Source: Nipponacmea schrenckii (lineage: Eukaryota > Mollusca > Gastropoda > Lottiidae). Taken from it: a DNA stretch of 64,000 nt. Positions within the stretch are counted from its first letter, which is position 1; every line of letters begins with the position of its first letter. A program made the translations under genes and the position numbers. The stretch is from the NCBI GenBank assembly GCA_030562195.1, contig JAUJPP010000003.1, positions 14,229,398 to 14,293,397 of the forward strand. The letters run 5' to 3'. The notes beneath the pieces are model-generated. The model did not search any database, was not told where the DNA came from, and saw only the letters and a list, made by a program, of their open reading frames with translations. This document shows, in pieces, positions 59,301-64,000 of the stretch.

Positions 59301-62300
59301 AACACATCAGTTCTGCAAAGTACAAAATAAGTCATTTTCCCGGAGCACAAATTTAGTGTTGGCATTCGTATGCGTGGTCCTGATACTTGACGATGGCTAT
59401 ACCTAGTGTCACATAATCTAACAAAATGGTTGACTATTTAGCTACAATGACGATAATGGGCATCAACCTCTCCTATCAATTATCAAACAAATTACCATAG
59501 TTTTAAATTGATAAATTAATAAATATTGAGTGTTGTATCCCAATACCCCATATAGCGATACGTATCGTGACAGTTGTATCATGATACTTATCGAATTGTG
59601 GTATAATTGGCGATACCCAATCGCAAAATAACCAATTAAAATACATGCACCACATCATATCATACTATAACTGCCAAATGCGTTAGGTAGAATCAATTTG
59701 GGTATAAATATCACGCTGCCTTAGATCAATACGATAATCATTAAACACCTGTCATTATCAATAACCTTCTTTCCATCTTCAATCTTAGCATGAGGTTGGA
59801 CATTATCTAACTCTACTGTCATATTGAGAATTGCACTAAGGTTCCTGAAAGACAGCATAAAAAGCCTCAATAGAAAATGTAATAGGTAGGTAGATTAAAG
59901 AGCCTGCGAGTCTAAATTTTGTGTTTCTTGTAATTGTAGATAAATTAAATGGCCATGCCATTGTCCAGTTCTCTTTATAAAAACTGCAAGGACTTGAACA
60001 ATTCAACATATTAAAAACCTCAACAACGAAGATGTCAGGAATACGATTTCGAAAACGCTGAGATATCATCTTCCTATTTCGGCACTAATTGAAACGTATC
60101 GGTGTAGGTCATGGAAAAAACGAAAGGATGTGCAGATAGCAGATCAATTCCTTTGTACTGTGAACATTGTGTTGAATGCAGGCTGGTAATAGCAGAAATT
60201 GTGGATAGAAAATTCCAAAATAGTATTAATATTTCAAAAGTAATCGTATTGCCTACTTTAAAAACATTTCTTGATAATTGACGAATACTGGTAATGTAAT
60301 ATTTCCCGTTAAAATATATCTATCACCATCAGGTACGACATATATCTATAATCAAAAGAACAAGACACGCTGTAAGTGAAGGTTATTTATCCAGTTGCTT
60401 GACATTAGCGAAATTGAAAATTTAGTGGAAATCATAGCAAACTGTTAATTAATTGAAGCATATTGTCGAACAAACTTCAACAAACAGTTCATAAAAATAG
60501 TTTCCCATATAAATATTGGCTCTTCAATCAAATTGATTTCTAAAATAACGCAGTAATACACAAATGCAATAAACCATAAATAAAAAGATTTATATGGAAA
60601 TAGTAAGGCTATTACCCAATAAAATACGCTCAAATGTGACATGTTGAGAAGATAATGGTACAAGATTGTTTTGATTAAATTACCTTAAGTGATAAATTTG
60701 AAGACAATGATGAATTGGTATCTATTGATTGAATCACTAAATTAAACTGATCTTTATCAATATCTGTCATATCAACTAAAGATGTTAGTTTCCCACTTTG
60801 TGTATCAATATTAAATGTCTGATCATCACCAGTGGTAATTCTGTATTCAATATTTAAATCATCCCCATCATCCGGATCTTTAGCCTTGAAAATATTTAAG
60901 AGAAAAGTGTATCAAGTTTATGTTAAATTGAAGTCCATCACTACATCGCATTATAATCTCACCGTGTATAATGCACCTAAGAAAAGTAGATTAAAACCGT
61001 ACCAAGGAAGTTTATGGCGTATGGGATATATTTCATCTATTAGAAGGATGTATAGACCAAAACTCTCTCACAGAGTGGGTACATACGTGAGGGATTTCAT
61101 ATGGGACTACCACAACGTAACGGCATTCCCCTAATTTTCAGATAGGAAATTGACCACAACTCCTTTATCACTATTTCCTTAGTGCCATTAATGTCTGTTG
61201 CAATCTTAACAATTAATTATGTCCGCACGAGTTTGTGGCAGTATTCACATGGCAAGGTTGACCAAAATCGACCTAAAGATTGCGGTTAGTTATCTCATCA
61301 GGTTTTCTAGAATCAGGTATTATATTCGTAAGAATTTGTGTGCTGACCACTTAAAATCAAATCTTAAACAATACTTGTCTTTAATTACCTTTAGTGTTGT
61401 TAGATGATAATTTTGTTTTGCTGATTGTGGTATACTAATTTCTAAAATTGATGAAGGATATGGAAAATATGGCGGATTATCATTTTCATCATCTACTCTG
61501 ATTATAATACGGGTTGTATCAGATTTGGCTACAATGAAAAATTTCAAAATAATATTAAATGAATTTATATCCGAATCTGAACTACCTATAGCTGGCATCT
61601 CTATATCAATTCCGGTTCTGATTAATATTTAACTTGAACTGGTTCTGGTTTAATCATGATAAATTGTTGTCTATTTATGAATAACAATAGTATTTAAACT
61701 TCAAAGCCTATTACAGAGCTACTATACAAAACATAACAATTGTACAATTATTCATACTCAAGACAAAGAAATTACAGAATGGCAAATACTAGACCGGAAC
61801 ATCAAGAACGTGTAACTATTTAGAAGGCGATAAGATGGCGGACAAAATCCAAAAAGGCCCACAGTGACTTGAATACTTAAGCATATAATACAGGCTTCAA
61901 GGATTGATTTATTCTTTCGAAAAATTGGTAAGTAACATACAAGATAAATTGTCAGTTTTAGAATAAAATGCATCAAGGAAGAACAATATAAATATGAACG
62001 CAACCAACATTATCCAGATACATCCATGGTTGGTATCCAGTCTATGCCAGCGGCATTGACAGAATGGATGTTTCGGTCATGTCAAATACCTACCCTCTCT
62101 CTTATGTCTGGTTGATCCTATAAGACTAGTAACTCTTACAATTAGTATATGTTGTGATGTAACTTCTCTATCTAATGATGCATTAGTAAATATAGACCCA
62201 TTATCTCTATCAATTGTAAAATGGTCGTCGTCTAAAACAATATGAGAAAAATAAGATTGTTCGGAGGGGCAAGTAGTATATCCGATGGGGTAATGGCGTA

Positions 62301-63946
62301 AAGTCTTAGCAGAAGTACTAAAATTGGTCGGATATCAAATATGACGTACCCCTAGCAACTTGTCGTCGAAAGGATGAAGTGTAAACCTTGTATGTTCTCT
62401 ATCCTGTTTTGACTAATAAGATTAGATAAATTTCAACACTTTTTCGTTTTTATATGTTAACACTTCCATACCTCCTTCTAGTGTGTACATTACACTAATG
62501 CCTTCAAATTCTACTGTTGTATTTAAATCAATGACCAAAAAGTCTTTAGGTAGATTCTCTTTAACACTGACTTTATACTCAATTTCATCAAACTTTACAT
62601 TTGGTTGGCGTGCAGAAATTATCACCTAAACAGAAATGATAGAAATAGTTTGTACAATAACTACATACCGTTTGAAATGGTGGTCAAAAGGACAAAAATG
62701 GACTTAAGCATTATGATGAAGTCCAAAGATTTGTCTTGATCATAATTATAAAAAATCATTGAACATGGATATTGGATAATAATGTAACGTATTTAGCATA
62801 TCCTTACAATAACAGTATCTTTGCTCTCTTTATCGGCTAAATCAACAGCTTCAACTTCGAGAGAGTAAACACCTTGATCCTTGACATCTTTTACCAACGA
62901 TATCTCACCGATAGTAGAATTAATATTGAACATTCCATTTAAATTGCCTCCTGTATAATCAAAATTTAATAATAACAATCAAATCAATGTAATCAAACAA
63001 TAGTTCTTTAGTCTTCTTTGGTCAAAAGTGGGAAAGGAGGACTTTGTTTTGTTTTTTTTTTCTTTCTGGGAGCTCATCTGATTGTTGAAGCAGAACCTCA
63101 AACTGTGATGATATTCTGTGAAACGTCATATATAAGAATATTAACAGATAATGCATTTAATGAATAACTAAAAAAACTAAAATATAGCACAAAATTATAA
63201 CTATTGGAAATTAAAAAAATAAACACATGACAAATTTAATTTAATGAACAATGCGTGTACTTACTAACAATATGGTAATCATAATGTCCTGTACCAGCTG
63301 TTAAATTGAGATTAAGAATAGTACCAGCTTTCATACCCACATACACATCGATGGAATATGTATCTCGTGAGAACTGTGGCGTTGTGCTATTTATTACCCT
63401 TATGATAATATCAATCGAAGAATTTAGTGGTAGTTGACCAAGATCATATGCTAATATTGTTAGTTGATATTCGGTCTCGTCTTGTGTTAATAACGCTCTC
63501 ATTGTCGACAACCATCCACCTGTAAAATATTAGATATGTTGTTAATCTGTTTATTTTGTTCATAGTGTAATATTTAGATGAGTGTCTCTACAATCCCCTT
63601 TGGATATGATCTAATTATACGCCAGGAAATACAGCTAATTGCCCGCATTCGCAACCGTACAATCAAATCGATGCCTTTAGAAGAATAGTTGTAGTCACGG
63701 TAAAAGTTCATAATAGCTTGACATTGTGACGATGAAGAAAACATTGTAATGAATACTTCAAATATCAAAGAAATTTCCTATTTTATGTTACCCTAAACGT
63801 GAATATAAACTACTCATCAGTTGGATAATGTAAGTTTACTTACTAATTGGATTGATTTGAAAAACATTCTTGTCTCCCTTTAATATGGAATATAAAACTT
63901 CACCATTTAAATCAGAATCGGCATCTGTGGCATTAATTTGGATTAT
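55825..63946 (-). CDS. C-terminal part of a large cadherin (CDH23/Cad99C/PCDH15-type membrane-adjacent domain)
   Basis: Thirteen exons, all phase-consistent: 63946-63844, 63519-63265, 62950-62808, 62625-62472, 62231-62094, 61528-61389, 60884-60684, 60345-60257, 59844-59749, 59312-59241, 58994-58797, 58628-58515, 56317-55825. They give 731 residues; the 5' part lies outside the window. Visible are parts of about four EC repeats with Ca2+ motifs (DADSDLNG; DDENDNPPYF at 277-286; DPDDGDD), some linkers degenerate. Then comes a membrane-adjacent domain (about 379-500), one membrane segment (about 504-525) and a 206-residue tail ending DTDL, a class I PDZ-type motif. Such membrane-adjacent domains occur in sensory-cell and epithelial cadherins (CDH23, PCDH15, insect Cad87A/Cad99C and midgut cadherins). 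The role is adhesion; the subclass is inferred and needs the full protein. Confidence 0.88.
56635..56902 (-). mobile_element. tRNA-derived SINE candidate in the last cadherin intron
   Basis: On the minus strand the element starts near 56902 with 'ggtggcttggctcagtga' (box A-like TGGCTCAGTG), 'ttagacgcttgctcgctaac', and a degenerate box B around 'aggtcgagatgaac'. It continues with a body containing 'gtgcacgttaaagatctc' and 'aataaaccgaggccccat'. Its base composition is much richer in GC than the intron. The exact 3' end and tail repeat are unclear. Confidence 0.6.
56903..58514 (-). other. Cadherin intron sequence, no further feature
   Basis: AT-rich intron with poly(A) runs near 56990, 57130 and 57155. 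The plus-strand open frame at 57353-57595 has no recognisable domain or splice context. Confidence 0.6.
58515..58628 (-). CDS. Cadherin exon (juxtamembrane cytoplasmic)
   Basis: The acceptor is CATTTTCAAAG and the donor GAACT|GTAAGT. It encodes QEAKQNKIQMALMARQKISR and ETTFSDTICDSDSAVME. Confidence 0.88.
58797..58994 (-). CDS. Cadherin exon (membrane segment)
   Basis: The acceptor is ATTCTTTAAG and the donor AAAGT|GTAAGT. It encodes EVQLKKKAIEELFNRGQS, PIKITNDEGLIGIPE and the hydrophobic MTLLGLACAIFVGSIISIV. Confidence 0.9.
59241..59312 (-). CDS. Cadherin exon (membrane-adjacent domain)
   Basis: The acceptor is TACTTTGCAG and the donor CAAAG|GTAAGA. It encodes TDVFIKAFYKPDNGNLVPWH, continuing to VIQ; phase 2 in and out. 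Confidence 0.85.
59749..59844 (-). CDS. Cadherin exon (membrane-adjacent domain)
   Basis: The acceptor is CTGTCTTTCAG; the donor is ACAG|GTGTTT, a weak site chosen because its phase joins the next exon. It encodes NLSAILNMTVELDNVQPH and AKIEDGKKVIDND. Confidence 0.78.
60257..60345 (-). CDS. Cadherin exon (start of membrane-adjacent domain)
   Basis: The acceptor is TTGATTATAG and the donor TTAAA|GTAGGC. It encodes IYVVPDGDRYILTGNITLP and FVNYQEMFL; phase 0 in, phase 2 out, matching the exon at 59844. Confidence 0.78.
60684..60884 (-). CDS. Cadherin exon (last EC repeat)
   Basis: The acceptor is TATTTTCAAG and the donor TTAAG|GTAATT; phase 0 at both ends. It encodes AKDPDDGDDLNIEYRITTGD, FNIDTQSGKLTSL and SNLSLK. 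Confidence 0.9.
60885..61388 (-). other. Cadherin intron, no feature supported
   Basis: Slightly less AT-rich than the other introns, with short open frames on the plus strand that I do not recognise. It may contain an old repeat. Confidence 0.5.
61389..61528 (-). CDS. Cadherin exon (DxNDNxPxF linker)
   Basis: The acceptor is TTTCATTGTAG and the donor AAAG|GTAATT. It encodes RIIIRVDDENDNPPYF, the clearest Ca2+-binding linker in the gene, then ILEISIPQSAKQNYHLTTLK. Confidence 0.92.
62094..62231 (-). CDS. Cadherin exon (EC repeat, furin-like RHKR)
   Basis: The acceptor is TTGTTTTAG and the donor GAGG|GTAGGT. It encodes DDHFTIDRDNGSIFTNASL, ILIVRVTS and ends STRHKRE; the phase-1 exit joins to AKSDTTR. 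Confidence 0.87.
62472..62625 (-). CDS. Cadherin exon (EC repeat start)
   Basis: The acceptor is TTCTGTTTAG and the donor GGAG|GTATGG. It encodes KFDEIEYKVSVKENLPKDFL and GISVMYTLEG. Confidence 0.87.
62808..62950 (-). CDS. Cadherin exon (EC repeat)
   Basis: The acceptor is GATTATACAG and the donor TTATT|GTAAGG. It encodes GNLNGMFNINSTIGEISLV and YSLEVEAVDLADKESKD. Confidence 0.87.
63265..63519 (-). CDS. Cadherin exon (end of one EC repeat, start of the next)
   Basis: The acceptor is TATTTTACAG and the donor TTA|GTAAGT. It encodes GWLSTMRALLTQDE, LTILAYDLGQLPL (the cadherin AxDxGxPxL motif) and a degenerate linker VINSTTPQF in place of DxNDNxPxF. Confidence 0.88.
63844..63946 (-). CDS. Cadherin exon (EC repeat, Ca2+ motif DAD)
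   Basis: The acceptor is CAATTTTCAG and the donor ATTA|GTAAGT. It encodes IIQINATDADSDLNGEVLY and ends NVFQINPIS; phase 0 in, phase 1 out. Confidence 0.85.
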
Positions 63947-64000
63947 CTGAAAATTGTGTTGTTTGTTTTACATTTTCAGTTTTCAGATACACAGTATTAT

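Noticed and set aside
59500..59640. Possible MITE with repeated 'gatacgtatcg' words in a cadherin intron
   Set aside because: Short palindromic words only; no clear ends or second copy in the window.
59836..60069. Minus-strand open frame running up to the cadherin exon at 59844
   Set aside because: It is in a different frame from the exon, and the exons at 60257 and 59844 join directly in phase with a sensible domain sequence, so it is intron.

Overview
This 64 kb window is eukaryotic nuclear DNA. It is AT-rich, its genes are split by GT-AG introns, and most of it is non-coding. The gene families (a Quiver/Sleepless-type Ly6 protein, a synaptotagmin, a large cadherin with a membrane-adjacent domain) are animal. 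The repeats point to a mollusc or a close lophotrochozoan relative: elements with ~160 bp core monomers, (GTCC)n or (ACGG)n tracts and hairpin ends resemble the 'pearl'/BIV160 class known from bivalves. I cannot name the species.

Three genes are supported by exon-by-exon reading-phase agreement. (1) Minus strand, <1 to 16430: a Ly6/uPAR protein of the Quiver/Sleepless family. Exon 1 (signal peptide) is at 16373-16430, exon 2 at 883-1044, and exon 3 runs off the left edge; intron 1 is about 15.3 kb. (2) Plus strand, 40294 to 51969: a complete eight-exon synaptotagmin of 527 residues with a His-rich lumenal N-terminus, one membrane segment and two C2 domains. (3) Minus strand, >63946 to 55825: the last 13 visible exons (731 residues) of a large cadherin, comprising EC repeats, a membrane-adjacent domain, a membrane segment and a cytoplasmic tail ending in a PDZ-type motif. 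Genes 2 and 3 converge; a decayed Tc1-like transposon lies between them.

The 23.9 kb between genes 1 and 2 holds no gene I can support. It holds a ~1 kb array of ~42 bp repeats (18.2-19.2 kb), two foldback sequences (21.7 and 21.9-22.1 kb), pearl-like elements (24.0-24.85, 25.1-27.2 and 36.1-38.2 kb), a double hairpin (28.7 kb), a diverged direct duplication (33.4-34.0 kb) and a 5'-truncated LINE relic (34.55-35.73 kb). The large intron of gene 1 holds a foldback element with a palindromic 22 bp minisatellite (2.6-3.0 kb), four copies of a 104 bp repeat (4.8-5.2 kb), an ATT microsatellite (6.25 kb) and a TTAA-flanked MITE (6.75-7.23 kb). A tRNA-derived SINE candidate sits in the last cadherin intron.

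The three genes belong to families acting at neuronal or sensory-cell membranes, but nothing in the sequence shows that they work together. I found no operon, CRISPR array or new enzymatic system. The most unusual material is the pearl-like family, including an array with two 5' heads and one 3' tail, and the protein-level oddities of the synaptotagmin and the cadherin.
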